Source: Acidobacteriota bacterium (GTDB taxonomy: Bacteria; Acidobacteriota; Terriglobia; Terriglobales; Acidobacteriaceae). Taken from it: a stretch of 64,000 nucleotides of DNA. Both the position numbers and the translations under genes were made by a program. The notes under the pieces are model-generated. The model searched no databases and had not been told where the DNA came from. It saw only the letters and a program-made list of their open reading frames with translations. The stretch covers positions 1 through 64,000 of the forward strand of contig JABDBE010000007.1 in assembly GCA_013288805.1 (NCBI GenBank). Reading direction: 5' to 3'. Of this stretch, positions 28,807 to 38,905 are shown piece by piece; position 1 is the first letter of the stretch, and every line of letters starts with the position of its first letter.

Positions 28807-31170
28807 ATGGCTGACGTAAACATCACCGTAGACGGCAAGAAGGTAACGGCACCCGCAGGAACCCTTCTGATTGAAGCCTGCAAGAGCGCGGGCATCGAAG
28901 TACCCTCATTTTGCTACTACCCAAATCTGTCGTTGCAAGGCGCCTGCCGGATGTGCCTTGTCAAGGTTGAGAAAATGCCCAAGCTGCAGACGGCGTGCAC
29001 GACCGTGATTGGCGAGGGCATGATCGTTTCGACCGACACGCCGGAAATTCATCAGGCGCGCAAGGGCATGGTGGAATTGCTGCTGGGCAATCACCCACTC
29101 GATTGCCCGGTGTGCGATGCGGGCGGCGAATGCGAACTGCAGGACATGACTTTCTCTTATGGTGCCGCCGAATCGAAATACATCGACGCCAAAAATCATA
29201 AGGAAGAACAGCAATGGTCTCCGGTAGTCTTCTTCGATCGCCCACGTTGCATTCTTTGCTACCGCTGTGTCCGAGTTTGCGGCGAGGGCATGGATGTTTG
29301 GGCTCTCGGCGTTCAGAATCGCGGAGTTAGTTCTATTATCGCGCCCAACCAGGACGATCATCTCGATTGCGAGGAGTGCGGCATGTGCATCGACATCTGC
29401 CCCGTGGGTGCGCTCACGTCCGGGGCATATCGCTACAAAACGCGCCCCTGGGAGATGAAACACGTGGGCACGACTTGCACGCACTGTGCCGACGGCTGCA
29501 AGACGACCTTGGGCGTGCGCCGCTCCGATACCGGCATGGAGATTGTGCGCGGAGACAATCGCGACAAGAGCGGCATCAATGGCGATTTCCTTTGCATCAA
29601 GGGGCGTTACGCTTTCGATTTCGCGCATCACGAGGACCGGCTGACACAGCCATTGATCCGCAAGGATGGCCGCCTGACCCCGGCCACGTGGGAAGAGGCG
29701 TTTGAACTGATCGGGAAACGTTTCAGGGAAATTTGCGACCAGGTCGGTGGGCACGCGATTGGAGTTTTCGGCTCGAATCGAACCACCAACGAAGAGAATT
29801 ATCTGCTGCAGAAGTTCGCCCGCGTCGTGCTCGAAACCAATAACATCGACCACCATCGCACCGCAGACTTCCCTGCTCTGGCGGCGGCGCTCACGGGCAA
29901 ACCGGAAATAACGGCGAGCATGCGGGATGTTTTCAATGCGCCTGCGATTCTCCTGATCGGCAACGATCCCACCGAGCAGCATCCGTTGCTGGCATGGCAA
30001 ATTCGGAACAATGTCCGGTTGCATCGGGCCCGCTTGTACGTGATCAATTCGCAACCCATTAAGCTGCGCCGGCAAGCGGCGAGCTTCATCCAGATTCCGG
30101 AAGGATCGGAAGGAAAATTGGCGGCGTTTCTCGCTGGCGAGGACGCGGCGATCGATGCGATCACGACCGAAGAAGTCAGCCGCGCTGCGTGGATCACTTT
30201 GCGCGACAAACTGCGCGGCGAACCGAACCTCGTAGTTGTTTTTGGAGCAGAGATTCGGGGTGCGGACATCGCTTCGGTGGCGAAACTTACTGCTAGCATT
30301 CAGGGCGCGAAAGTTGTTTGCCTGGGCGATTACGCCAACTCGCGAGGCGCCGCCGACATGGGACTCTACCCAGACCTGCTTCCGGGGTATCATCGAGTAG
30401 CGGATACGGGCAAGTTTCACGAAGAGTGGGCCACCGTTCCGCGAGCACCCGGCTTGACTCTGCCTGAGATGGTCGAAGGTGCGAAAGCCGGTAGTCTAAA
30501 AGCGCTTTATGTAGTGGGCGCAAATCCCGTCGAGCAATTTACCATCGATCCCTTCTCCTTTTCGAATAGCTTTGTTGTAGTGCAGGACATGTTCCTGACC
30601 GAGACCGCCGTGATCGCGGATGTGGTCTTGCCCGCTGCGAATGCATATGAGAAGTCCGGAACCTTCACTAACACCTGTGGTGACCTGCAGTTAGTAAAAA
30701 AGGCAGGCGAAGTAACAGGCACAAAGTCAGATTTCGAAATGATTGTGCGAATTGCCGGGGCGATGGGTTTCGACGTTCGACGGTTGGTACCGTTTGGACG
30801 AGGAGTCGGCACGGACATGGGGCAATCGCGAGGAGCGCAATCCGGCGAAGCGGACCGTCACGCGGTATGGCTTGAAGCCAATGGACTCGAACCGAAAATG
30901 AGCTCGTTCGATCCCATGGCAATTCTCGATGAGATTCAGCGCTTAGTGCCGGGATACGATGTTTCACGGATGAATATTTTGGCCGGCAACGATCAGCATA
31001 CGACTTTGTCTTCGAGCGGGCCTGGAGCCTTGCACGATTCCAAATTGATTATGCCCGCGCAAGACAATCTTTTCAGTTCGGGCACACTGGGCCGTTATTC
31101 CCGCACTCTGAATTCGGTAATTGAGAATCGACACAAGCAACCAGCGGAAACGGAAGTTGCAGCCGACTGA
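28807..31170 (+). CDS. nuoG: NADH-quinone oxidoreductase subunit G
   Basis: 2Fe-2S 'CYYPNLSLQGACRMCLVKVE', 'NHPLDCPVCDAGGECELQD', 4Fe-4S motifs and molybdopterin-oxidoreductase-like C-terminal domain. Confidence 0.97.
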   Translation: MADVNITVDGKKVTAPAGTLLIEACKSAGIEVPSFCYYPNLSLQGACRMCLVKVEKMPKLQTACTTVIGEGMIVSTDTPEIHQARKGMVELLLGNHPLDCPVCDAGGECELQDMTFSYGAAESKYIDAKNHKEEQQWSPVVFFDRPRCILCYRCVRVCGEGMDVWALGVQNRGVSSIIAPNQDDHLDCEECGMCIDICPVGALTSGAYRYKTRPWEMKHVGTTCTHCADGCKTTLGVRRSDTGMEIVRGDNRDKSGINGDFLCIKGRYAFDFAHHEDRLTQPLIRKDGRLTPATWEEAFELIGKRFREICDQVGGHAIGVFGSNRTTNEENYLLQKFARVVLETNNIDHHRTADFPALAAALTGKPEITASMRDVFNAPAILLIGNDPTEQHPLLAWQIRNNVRLHRARLYVINSQPIKLRRQAASFIQIPEGSEGKLAAFLAGEDAAIDAITTEEVSRAAWITLRDKLRGEPNLVVVFGAEIRGADIASVAKLTASIQGAKVVCLGDYANSRGAADMGLYPDLLPGYHRVADTGKFHEEWATVPRAPGLTLPEMVEGAKAGSLKALYVVGANPVEQFTIDPFSFSNSFVVVQDMFLTETAVIADVVLPAANAYEKSGTFTNTCGDLQLVKKAGEVTGTKSDFEMIVRIAGAMGFDVRRLVPFGRGVGTDMGQSRGAQSGEADRHAVWLEANGLEPKMSSFDPMAILDEIQRLVPGYDVSRMNILAGNDQHTTLSSSGPGALHDSKLIMPAQDNLFSSGTLGRYSRTLNSVIENRHKQPAETEVAAD

Positions 31171-31190
31171 ACCACCAACTCTCCTCGTCC

Positions 31191-31228
31191 TGTCATCCGA
31201 GCGGCATTAGCCGCAAAGGATTTGGCGG
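31191..31228. repeat. Possible degenerate REP-like hairpin (TGTCATCCGAGCGGCATTAGCCGCAAAGGAT...)
   Basis: TGTCATCC-GAG core shared with 26817; hairpin GCGGC-ATTA-GCCGC. Confidence 0.45.
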
Positions 31229-31323
31229 GGAGTATCAAATAACACGTTGTATCACAAGCGCGAATCTTTGTGTCTGAAGCCAATGAGGATTGCGCAAGTT
31301 GAGCTTTTCAAAGAAAGACATCG

Positions 31324-32364
31324 TTGACCCTAAGCGTATTCATTCTCGTTTCCGTCATTAAGATCGTAGTCGCACTCGGTATATTGCTCACAGCGGTCGC
31401 GTATACGGTTTGGCTTGAACGCAAGGTTGTCGGCCACATTCAAAATCGCTGGGGCCCCACGCGAGTCGGCCCGTTTGGCCTGCTGCAACCATTAGCGGAC
31501 GGCGTGAAGTTCATCTTCAAAGAAGATCTGCTGCCGCCGCACGTCTACAAACCGCTGTACATCGCGGCCCCCATGATTGCGCTGATTTTCGCGCTGACCT
31601 CGATCTCAGTCATTCCCATCGGCAACTGGGTGACGGTGCTCGGGATCCACACACCGCTCGAAATCACCGACGTCAACATTGGATTGCTCATCGTGCTCGG
31701 CATCACCTCGCTCGGCGTGTACGGCGTTGCTCTGGCGGGGTGGTCATCGAACAGCAAGTACTCTCTGCTCGGTGGATTGCGCGCCGGCGCGCAAATGGTA
31801 AGTTACGAAATCTCGTTGGGGCTATCGCTGGTGGGCGTGCTGATCATGGCGGGTAGCTTCAATCTGCGGGAAATCGTGGATGCGCAGAGCGGTACCTTTT
31901 GGGGATTCATTCCGCGCTGGAATATTTTCCAGGGACAGATCGTGGCCTTTTTTATTTATCTGATGGCGGCTTACGCGGAGACGAATCGCATTCCGTTCGA
32001 TTTACCCGAGGCGGAAACTGAACTCGTAGCCGGATACCACACCGAGTACAGCGCCATGAAATTCGCCATGTTCTTCATGGCGGAATACGCCAACATGATT
32101 ACGGTAGCGTGTCTGGCGACGCTGCTGTTTCTCGGCGGATGGAATGGGCCACATCGCTTTGGTCCGCCTCTTCTGCAGGCAGTCCTGCCCGTGTTCTGGT
32201 TTGCAGTTAAGATATTCGCGTTTTTGTTCCTTTATATATGGGTTCGTGGCACGTTGCCACGGTTTCGCTATGACCAGTTGATGGCGTTCGGATGGAAATT
32301 TCTACTGCCGCTGGCTATCGCGAACCTGGTCATCACGGCTTTGATTGTTGCATTGAGAGCATAA
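31324..32364 (+). CDS. nuoH: NADH-quinone oxidoreductase subunit H
   Basis: 'LERKVVGHIQNRWGPTRVGPFGLLQPLADGVKFIFKED...ETNRIPFDLPEAETELVAGYHTEYSAMKFAMFFMAEY'. Confidence 0.97.
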   Translation: MTLSVFILVSVIKIVVALGILLTAVAYTVWLERKVVGHIQNRWGPTRVGPFGLLQPLADGVKFIFKEDLLPPHVYKPLYIAAPMIALIFALTSISVIPIGNWVTVLGIHTPLEITDVNIGLLIVLGITSLGVYGVALAGWSSNSKYSLLGGLRAGAQMVSYEISLGLSLVGVLIMAGSFNLREIVDAQSGTFWGFIPRWNIFQGQIVAFFIYLMAAYAETNRIPFDLPEAETELVAGYHTEYSAMKFAMFFMAEYANMITVACLATLLFLGGWNGPHRFGPPLLQAVLPVFWFAVKIFAFLFLYIWVRGTLPRFRYDQLMAFGWKFLLPLAIANLVITALIVALRA

Positions 32365-32376
32365 CGCAAAAACAAA

Positions 32377-32898
32377 ATGCTTCATCTGCTCGTATTTTCG
32401 GTGTTTGGGTTGATCTGCGTTGCCGGTGCGATAAATCTGCTGGTGCAGCGGCACCCGATCAACAGCGCCTTGTCGCTGGTCGTTGTGATGGGTTCGCTCG
32501 CCGTCGAATACTTACTATTAGGCGCTGAGTTCGTGGCGGCTGTGCAGGTGATTGTCTATGCCGGCGCGATTATGGTTTTGTTTGTCTTCGTCATCATGCT
32601 TTTGAACGCTGGCGTGGAAGAGCGCAGCAAAGGCAGCCGAGTGGCAATGCTTTTTGGAGTCCCTGGCGTGCTTATCGGCACTGTACTTGTCGCGTGGGTA
32701 CTGCTTGCACGGTCGGGAACGGGAAACGTCGCGGTTGGCGCACTCCCGGGGCCCCCGAAAGTTATCGGATGGTTGCTGTTCCACGATTTCCTGCTGCCGT
32801 TTGAAGTGACGTCGGTGCTGGTGTTGATCGCGATTATGGGAGCCGTAGTTTTGGCCAGCCATCCCGGGTCGAAACAGCCCGACAAGAGGGAGGGCTGA
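32377..32898 (+). CDS. nuoJ: NADH-quinone oxidoreductase subunit J
   Basis: 'HPINSALSLVVVMGSLAVEYLLLGAEFVAAVQVIVYAGAIMVLFVFVIMLL'. Confidence 0.95.
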   Translation: MLHLLVFSVFGLICVAGAINLLVQRHPINSALSLVVVMGSLAVEYLLLGAEFVAAVQVIVYAGAIMVLFVFVIMLLNAGVEERSKGSRVAMLFGVPGVLIGTVLVAWVLLARSGTGNVAVGALPGPPKVIGWLLFHDFLLPFEVTSVLVLIAIMGAVVLASHPGSKQPDKREG

Positions 32899-33201
32899 AT
32901 GGTACCCCTTTCTTATTACCTGGTCCTCAGCGGGATTTTGTTCGCCTGCGGCGTCACCGGGTTTTTGATCAAACGCAATATCATCACCGTCTTTATGTCC
33001 ATTGAGCTGATGCTCAACGGAGTAAATTTGTCGTTCGTCGCATTCGCGGCGCAATGGCACGCGCTCAGCGGACAGGTTTTTGTGTTCTTCGTGATGGTGG
33101 TAGCGGCCGCCGAAGCCACAGTTGGACTGGCCATCATCATCGCGGTATACCGCACGCGAGAGACTCTCAATGTGGATCGGATAAACCTGCTCAAACTATG
33201 A
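32899..33201 (+). CDS. nuoK: NADH-quinone oxidoreductase subunit K
   Basis: '[44 protein letters not shown]...[18 protein letters not shown]'. Confidence 0.97.
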   Translation: MVPLSYYLVLSGILFACGVTGFLIKRNIITVFMSIELMLNGVNLSFVAFAAQWHALSGQVFVFFVMVVAAAEATVGLAIIIAVYRTRETLNVDRINLLKL

Positions 33202-35219
33202 CGCCGAACCTTAATCTCTGGCTGATTCCGGTGCTGCCGCTGGTGGGAGCTTCCATCAATGGTCTTTTCGGCAAACGTTTTTCCCGGCAGACCGTATTGG
33301 CAATCGCGCTTGGATTTTGTGGCGCGGCGTTTGTCATGGCGCTCTGGATTGCCGCCCAGTTTTCTTCTTTAGCTCTACCTCATGTGGAGAATCTTGCATC
33401 CTGGATACGCGCGGGCGATTTTCAGGTGGACTTCGCGTTTTACCTCGATCAACTTTCATTGGTGATGTTACTCGTCGTCACCGGGGTCGGCTTGCTGATT
33501 CACATTTATGCCGTTGGCTACATGTGGGAAGAAGGCGGATTCTACCGCTTCTTCTGCTACCTCAACTTGTTCATGTTCTTCATGCTGACGCTGGTGCTGG
33601 CCAGCAACTACTTGCTGATGTTTGTCGGCTGGGAAGGAGTGGGGCTGGCATCTTATCTGTTGGTAGGGTTCTGGTTCACAAAAGATTCTGCCGCTTCGGC
33701 CGGCAAGAAGGCGTTCATCGTGAATCGGATCGGCGACTTCGGATTCTTGATCGCGCTGTTTTTGATGATCAAACATTTCGGCTCGCTGAACTTTGCTCAG
33801 GTGTTTCGGATCGTAGGCGAGATGCCCGCTGAAACCGCCGGCGCGGGCTTGTTGACCGCAATCGGTCTGTTGCTGATGGTGGGCGCCGCTGGAAAGTCAG
33901 CCCAACTCCCGCTCTATGTCTGGCTGCCGGATGCGATGGAAGGCCCAACGCCGGTTTCCGCGCTGATCCACGCCGCGACCATGGTGACCGCCGGAGTTTA
34001 TATGGTCGCGCGGTCGCATGTGGTTTTCGATCGCGCGCCGCAAGCTTTGATGGTGGTTGCGATTATCGGAACGCTGACGGCTTTGTTCGCTGCCACGATT
34101 GGCATTTGCCAGACCGACATCAAGAAAGTTCTGGCCTACTCCACCATTTCGCAACTTGGCTACATGTTCATGGCTTGCGGCGTGGCCGCGTATTCGGCGG
34201 GGATCTTTCACCTGATGACGCATGCGTTCTTTAAAGGCCTCCTGTTTCTCGCGGCAGGCTCGGTAATCCACGCCGTCGGCGGCGAGCAGGACATGCGCAA
34301 GATGGGCGGTCTGCGGCACTACATTCCGTGGACCTTCTGGACGATGACGGCGGCGACATTTGCGATCGCAGGATTCCCTCCGTTCGCAGGCTTCTTCAGC
34401 AAGGACGCGATCTTGTGGAAGGCGTTCTCGAGCCCCTATGGAAGCTGGGTTTACTGGGCGATCGGCGTCTTCACGGCTTTCTTGACATCCTTTTATATGT
34501 TCCGGCTTTGGTTCCTTACCTTTTTTGGCGAGTACCGCGGTGAAGCGGAGGCAGGCCACGGCAACGATCATTTGCAAGTGGTCGGCGGGTCGCGGGCCGG
34601 GGCACCCGCGCCACTGGAGCATGGCCACGACGGGATTCATGAGAGCCCGAAGATCATGCTCATACCGCTGGTGATTTTGGCGGTGCTTTCGGTTTGCGGT
34701 GGTTGGATCGGAGCTGAGCGCTTCGACAAATTTCTTTCGCCCGCGCTTCATGCCGGCGTGACTGCGTATTCGTCAGACGAAGTCGCCGCAGCAACTCCGG
34801 CACCCGAACCGAAAGAGGACGGCGGTTCGGAAGGTCTTCTCACCGGCATTTCAGTTCTTGCTGCCGCCTCCGGATTATTTCTCGCGTGGCTGTTATACCA
34901 GCGGCGCCCCCAGTTGCCGCAGGAGATCGCGCACGCATTGGGCGGCTTTTATGAAGCTGTCGTCCACAAATACTACGTGGATGAAATATACGCGGCGGTC
35001 TTCGTGAAGCCTCTGATTGATGGTTCGACGCGGATTCTGTGGCAAGGCGTTGACCGGGACGTGATCGATGCGACCCTGGATAACAGCGCCGAGGGCGCAC
35101 GCGAAGTTTCCGATGCTATGCGCCACATGCAGTCGGGGAATCTGCGCACCTATGCCGGCTGGATCGCAGCAGGAGCAGCCGTCGTGATCGCTTACATGGT
35201 TTGGACGGGAACAAGATGA
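33198..35219 (+). CDS. nuoL: NADH-quinone oxidoreductase subunit L
   Basis: Start at [28 protein letters not shown] (4-bp overlap with nuoK); '[36 protein letters not shown]'. Confidence 0.97.
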   Translation: MTPNLNLWLIPVLPLVGASINGLFGKRFSRQTVLAIALGFCGAAFVMALWIAAQFSSLALPHVENLASWIRAGDFQVDFAFYLDQLSLVMLLVVTGVGLLIHIYAVGYMWEEGGFYRFFCYLNLFMFFMLTLVLASNYLLMFVGWEGVGLASYLLVGFWFTKDSAASAGKKAFIVNRIGDFGFLIALFLMIKHFGSLNFAQVFRIVGEMPAETAGAGLLTAIGLLLMVGAAGKSAQLPLYVWLPDAMEGPTPVSALIHAATMVTAGVYMVARSHVVFDRAPQALMVVAIIGTLTALFAATIGICQTDIKKVLAYSTISQLGYMFMACGVAAYSAGIFHLMTHAFFKGLLFLAAGSVIHAVGGEQDMRKMGGLRHYIPWTFWTMTAATFAIAGFPPFAGFFSKDAILWKAFSSPYGSWVYWAIGVFTAFLTSFYMFRLWFLTFFGEYRGEAEAGHGNDHLQVVGGSRAGAPAPLEHGHDGIHESPKIMLIPLVILAVLSVCGGWIGAERFDKFLSPALHAGVTAYSSDEVAAATPAPEPKEDGGSEGLLTGISVLAAASGLFLAWLLYQRRPQLPQEIAHALGGFYEAVVHKYYVDEIYAAVFVKPLIDGSTRILWQGVDRDVIDATLDNSAEGAREVSDAMRHMQSGNLRTYAGWIAAGAAVVIAYMVWTGTR

Positions 35220-36730
35220 GCACAGCTTTGGATAACTCGATGCTCACGCTGGTGACGTTTATTCCCCTGGCTGGCGCGCTCTTGCTGTTGTTTTTTCCAC
35301 GGCGCGACCGGGATATTCGTCTGTTTGCTCTCGTAGTTTCCTTGCTCGATTTTGTTCTTTCCTTGCATTTGCCGGTGCATTTTCAGCGTGGGCAAACCGC
35401 CTTCCAGTACGAAGTAAACAATCTGTGGATTTCGAATCCCAATATCCATTACCACATGGGGGTAGACGGAGTTTCCATGTGGCTGGTGGTGTTGACAACG
35501 TTTCTGACTCCGCTATGCGTGCTTATTTCGTGGAAGTCGATTAACGAACGGGTAAAGGAATTTTTCATCCTGCTGCTTGTTCTGCAGACGGCGCTGATCG
35601 GCGTTTTCGTCGCGCTCGATTTGTTTCTCTTTTACTTCTTCTGGGAGGCCACGCTGATCCCAATGGCTTTGCTGATCGGCGTTTTTGGGCATGGACGCCG
35701 CGTCTATGCGGCTGTGAAATTCTTCCTGTACACGATGGTCGCCTCGATGTTCATGCTGGCGGCGATTCTATGGCTTTACGCGAAGACGGGCACATTTGAT
35801 TTCGTCAGCATCCAGACTGCAATTCACAACGGCCAGATCGAAAACTTTGGCGGCGCGGCGACCTGGCTTTTTCTCGGATTCTTCATCGCGTTTGCGGTAA
35901 AAGTTCCGATCTTCCCTTTTCACACATGGCTTCCTGATGCGCACGTGGAAGCGCCCACCGCAGGTTCGGTTCTGCTGGCGGGCGTGCTGCTCAAAATGGG
36001 CACGTACGGCATGTTCCGATTTAATCTCGGCCTGTTTCCTGAGCAGTCGCGGAGCAACGCTTCGTGGATCATGGTGCTGGCTCTGATCGGAATCATTTAC
36101 GGAGCGCTCGTCGCGATGGTCCAGCCGAATATGAAAAAGCTGATCGCGTACTCCTCGATCAGCCACCTGGGCTTCGTCGTGTTGGGGATTTTCAGCTTCA
36201 CGCAGGCGGGACTGGATGGCGCAACCTTCGTCATGCTGGCACACGGAGTCTCGACGGGCGCTCTGTTTATGCTGGCGGGGATCCTTTACGAACGGCGGCA
36301 TACTTACGAGATTTCGGAATTCGGCGGCCTCGCCACTCCGATGCCCGTATACGCGACGTTTTTTCTATTCATCGTGCTCGCATCCGTGGGATTACCTTTG
36401 CTCAATGGTTTTATCGGTGAGTTCCTGGTACTGAGTGGCGCGTTCCGCGACCGCGCGGTCTACGGAATTTTGGGTGCAAGCGGCGTGATCTGGAGCGCTT
36501 GTTATCTGCTCTGGATGTATCAGCGGGTCTTTTACGGCAAAGTTACGCATCCAGTTAATCTCTCATTGCCCGATCTCAGTGGACGCGAACGCGCTGCCCT
36601 CTGGCCAGCAGCGGCTGTCGCTCTGGTGATGGGCGTCGCTCCGCTGCTCTGGCTGAACGCGATTGATCCCGCCGTACAAACTGCATTGGCGCCGTTCGCG
36701 CAACTCGCCAGCAAGATGGTGGGCCGGTGA
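35216..36730 (+). CDS. nuoM: NADH-quinone oxidoreductase subunit M
   Basis: 'FPFHTWLPDAHVEAPTAGSVLLAGVLLKMGTYGMFRF'; start at MSTALDNSM overlapping nuoL. Confidence 0.97.
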   Translation: MSTALDNSMLTLVTFIPLAGALLLLFFPRRDRDIRLFALVVSLLDFVLSLHLPVHFQRGQTAFQYEVNNLWISNPNIHYHMGVDGVSMWLVVLTTFLTPLCVLISWKSINERVKEFFILLLVLQTALIGVFVALDLFLFYFFWEATLIPMALLIGVFGHGRRVYAAVKFFLYTMVASMFMLAAILWLYAKTGTFDFVSIQTAIHNGQIENFGGAATWLFLGFFIAFAVKVPIFPFHTWLPDAHVEAPTAGSVLLAGVLLKMGTYGMFRFNLGLFPEQSRSNASWIMVLALIGIIYGALVAMVQPNMKKLIAYSSISHLGFVVLGIFSFTQAGLDGATFVMLAHGVSTGALFMLAGILYERRHTYEISEFGGLATPMPVYATFFLFIVLASVGLPLLNGFIGEFLVLSGAFRDRAVYGILGASGVIWSACYLLWMYQRVFYGKVTHPVNLSLPDLSGRERAALWPAAAVALVMGVAPLLWLNAIDPAVQTALAPFAQLASKMVGR

Positions 36731-38193
36731 GCAGCGCCAACGACATGACGCAAGTAGTCCCTCAGGCGGTTGATTATTTTCGCGTCATGCCAGAAATCGT
36801 GCTGGCGGTTTTTGGCATGATCGTCATGCTGCTCGATCCCTTCCTGGACCAACGCCGCAATCAAAAGACGCTCGGAATCGTTGCACTGCTTGGCTCTCTG
36901 GCAGCGCTGGTCGCAACGTTGTTCCAGTCGCAATATCCCGGCCTCGGCTTTTGGAAAATGGTGCAGGTCGACAGCTTCAGTGTGTTCTTCCATTTTCTGG
37001 TCGCGGCGATTACCGCGGTCGTAATTCTGACTTCCTTCGAGTACATGCAGGTGCAGGGGATTCGGGCCGGCGAATACTACGCGTTGGTGTTGTTTGGCGC
37101 AGTGGGCATGAGCTTGATGTCCTCGGCAGTAGAACTGGTTCTCATCTTCATTGCGCTGGAAATCTCTTCGATCTCCACTTACATCCTGGCGGGATTTCGC
37201 CTGCGCGCCGCCATCAGCAGTGAGTCTTCCCTCAAATATTTCCTGCTCGGTTCCTTTGCGACTGCATTTTTTCTTTATGGAGTTGCGCTGATGTTTGGAG
37301 CCACGGGCTCGACCAGCATCACGATTATCGCCGATGCTCTTCACTCGGTGGATATCCCGGTCCTTGCCTATGTCGGAGTGGCGTTCATGTTCGTGGGCCT
37401 GGGATTTAAAGTGGCAGCGGCTCCTTTTCACGTCTGGACTCCCGATGTTTATGAAGGTGCGCCCGCGCCCATCGTGGGATTCATGTCAACCGCTCCCAAA
37501 GCGGCGGTGTTTGCGGTGTTGCTGCGGATCATGTTTCAGGCCGACGCTCCCGGGCGCCTTTGGTTGATTTGGGTCGCGGCTGCGCTTTCCATGACTCTAG
37601 GCAATATCGGCGCTCTCGTACAGGACAACGTAAAGCGGTTGCTGGCATACTCTTCGATTGCTCAAGCTGGATATATGCTGATCGCCTTTGCCGCGCTGCC
37701 GAACAATGGCATTGCTGCAGTGATGTTCTATACGGCCAGCTATGCAGCCATGAACGTCGGGGCTTTCGCCGTGATCAGTCACATCAGCGGCGAGGGCGAG
37801 CGTTATGTCACGCTGGAAGATTACGAGGGACTGGGACGGCGCAGTCCGTTGCTGGCGGCGATCCTCACGATTTTTCTTTTGTCCTTGATCGGCATTCCGA
37901 TTACCGGTGGTTTTTTCGCCAAGTTCTATGTGTTCAGCGCCGCGTTGCAGGCCAATCTGGTTGGGCTGGTGATTATTGGCGTGCTCAACAGCGCCGTTGC
38001 TTCTTATTACTACCTGCGGCTCATCGTCGTGATGTATATGCGCGAAGCGCGAGAGGAAGTGCCGGTATTACCGATTCCCATCGGACTCGGAGCGGCTTTG
38101 GCGATCAGTTTGGCAGCAACAATTTATCTCGGCGTTCTTCCCGGACGGCTGCTCGACTATGCCGCGCGCACCGCGGCTGAATGGGCTCGTTAA
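36727..38193 (+). CDS. nuoN: NADH-quinone oxidoreductase subunit N
   Basis: 'APFHVWTPDVYEGAPAPIVGFMSTAPKAAVFAVLLR...LLAYSSIAQAGYMLIA'; GTG start overlapping nuoM stop. Confidence 0.97.
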   Translation: MSSANDMTQVVPQAVDYFRVMPEIVLAVFGMIVMLLDPFLDQRRNQKTLGIVALLGSLAALVATLFQSQYPGLGFWKMVQVDSFSVFFHFLVAAITAVVILTSFEYMQVQGIRAGEYYALVLFGAVGMSLMSSAVELVLIFIALEISSISTYILAGFRLRAAISSESSLKYFLLGSFATAFFLYGVALMFGATGSTSITIIADALHSVDIPVLAYVGVAFMFVGLGFKVAAAPFHVWTPDVYEGAPAPIVGFMSTAPKAAVFAVLLRIMFQADAPGRLWLIWVAAALSMTLGNIGALVQDNVKRLLAYSSIAQAGYMLIAFAALPNNGIAAVMFYTASYAAMNVGAFAVISHISGEGERYVTLEDYEGLGRRSPLLAAILTIFLLSLIGIPITGGFFAKFYVFSAALQANLVGLVIIGVLNSAVASYYYLRLIVVMYMREAREEVPVLPIPIGLGAALAISLAATIYLGVLPGRLLDYAARTAAEWAR

Positions 38194-38194
38194 A

Positions 38195-38905
38195 TCACTC
38201 TACCGCGACGGCGATATCTACGTAGGCGAAAATCCTCGCGGACAGCAGCCAGAATGCTACCGTCTCCGCTCCGGCCAATCCGACAACCAACCAGGAAGCC
38301 GATCCCGGAGAGTCGAAAGAAGAATTGATCACCGTGGCTCCGAGTTCCCACACCGGTATCACCAAGCCCCATCGCGGACCCAGGAGATGACCAGCTAACG
38401 CCGGAAACCCAAGGACAATTGCGGTGGCGCCGGCGGCGAAGAAGGGATTCAGAAAGGTGGAGAACATCAGCGCTACCGTGCCGGCCAGCGCACAGGCGGC
38501 AAGCAGGCAAACCATAAGGAACCAGACGTGCGAGATGGGAAAGCTCGCACTCCCGAGTGTCCAGCTTCCGGTCATGCCGAGGGCGAAGCAATAAACCGCG
38601 CACGCAATAGTTACGCCGAGCACGAGTCCTGAAAGATACTGCTGGCGCCCTACTGCTTTAGAAAGCACGCCGAGAATCCGGCGCGACCGGCGTTCGTTAT
38701 AGATGGCCGAGCCGCCGAAGAAGACACTGAATGCCAGCACATAGACGGCATCCTGTTTGAAGACGAAGAGCAAGTCTTCGCGTTCGCGATGAATATCCGT
38801 CACCAGGCCGAGAAATGCGAGCAGCAGAACCCACAACAGCAAAGTTAGAATAGGCCAGCGCTGCTCGCGCGCGAAATTAATTGCGATCAGTAGAACCGGT
38901 TTCAC
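38195..38905 (-). CDS. ABC transporter permease
   Basis: Six-TM-like hydrophobic pattern; coupled to the upstream ATPase gene by a 4-bp overlap. Confidence 0.8.
   Translation of the reverse strand: MKPVLLIAINFAREQRWPILTLLLWVLLLAFLGLVTDIHREREDLLFVFKQDAVYVLAFSVFFGGSAIYNERRSRRILGVLSKAVGRQQYLSGLVLGVTIACAVYCFALGMTGSWTLGSASFPISHVWFLMVCLLAACALAGTVALMFSTFLNPFFAAGATAIVLGFPALAGHLLGPRWGLVIPVWELGATVINSSFDSPGSASWLVVGLAGAETVAFWLLSARIFAYVDIAVAVE

Noticed and set aside
28906-30420. 504-aa minus-strand ORF antisense to nuoG
   Set aside because: Shadow ORF of a high-confidence nuoG on the + strand; Arg/Ala/His-rich composition and no recognisable domain.
33897-34751. 284-aa minus-strand ORF opposite nuoL
   Set aside because: Low-complexity charged composition; nuoL on the + strand is unambiguous.
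36532-37431. 299-aa minus-strand ORF opposite nuoM/nuoN
   Set aside because: Antisense shadow; no domain signature.
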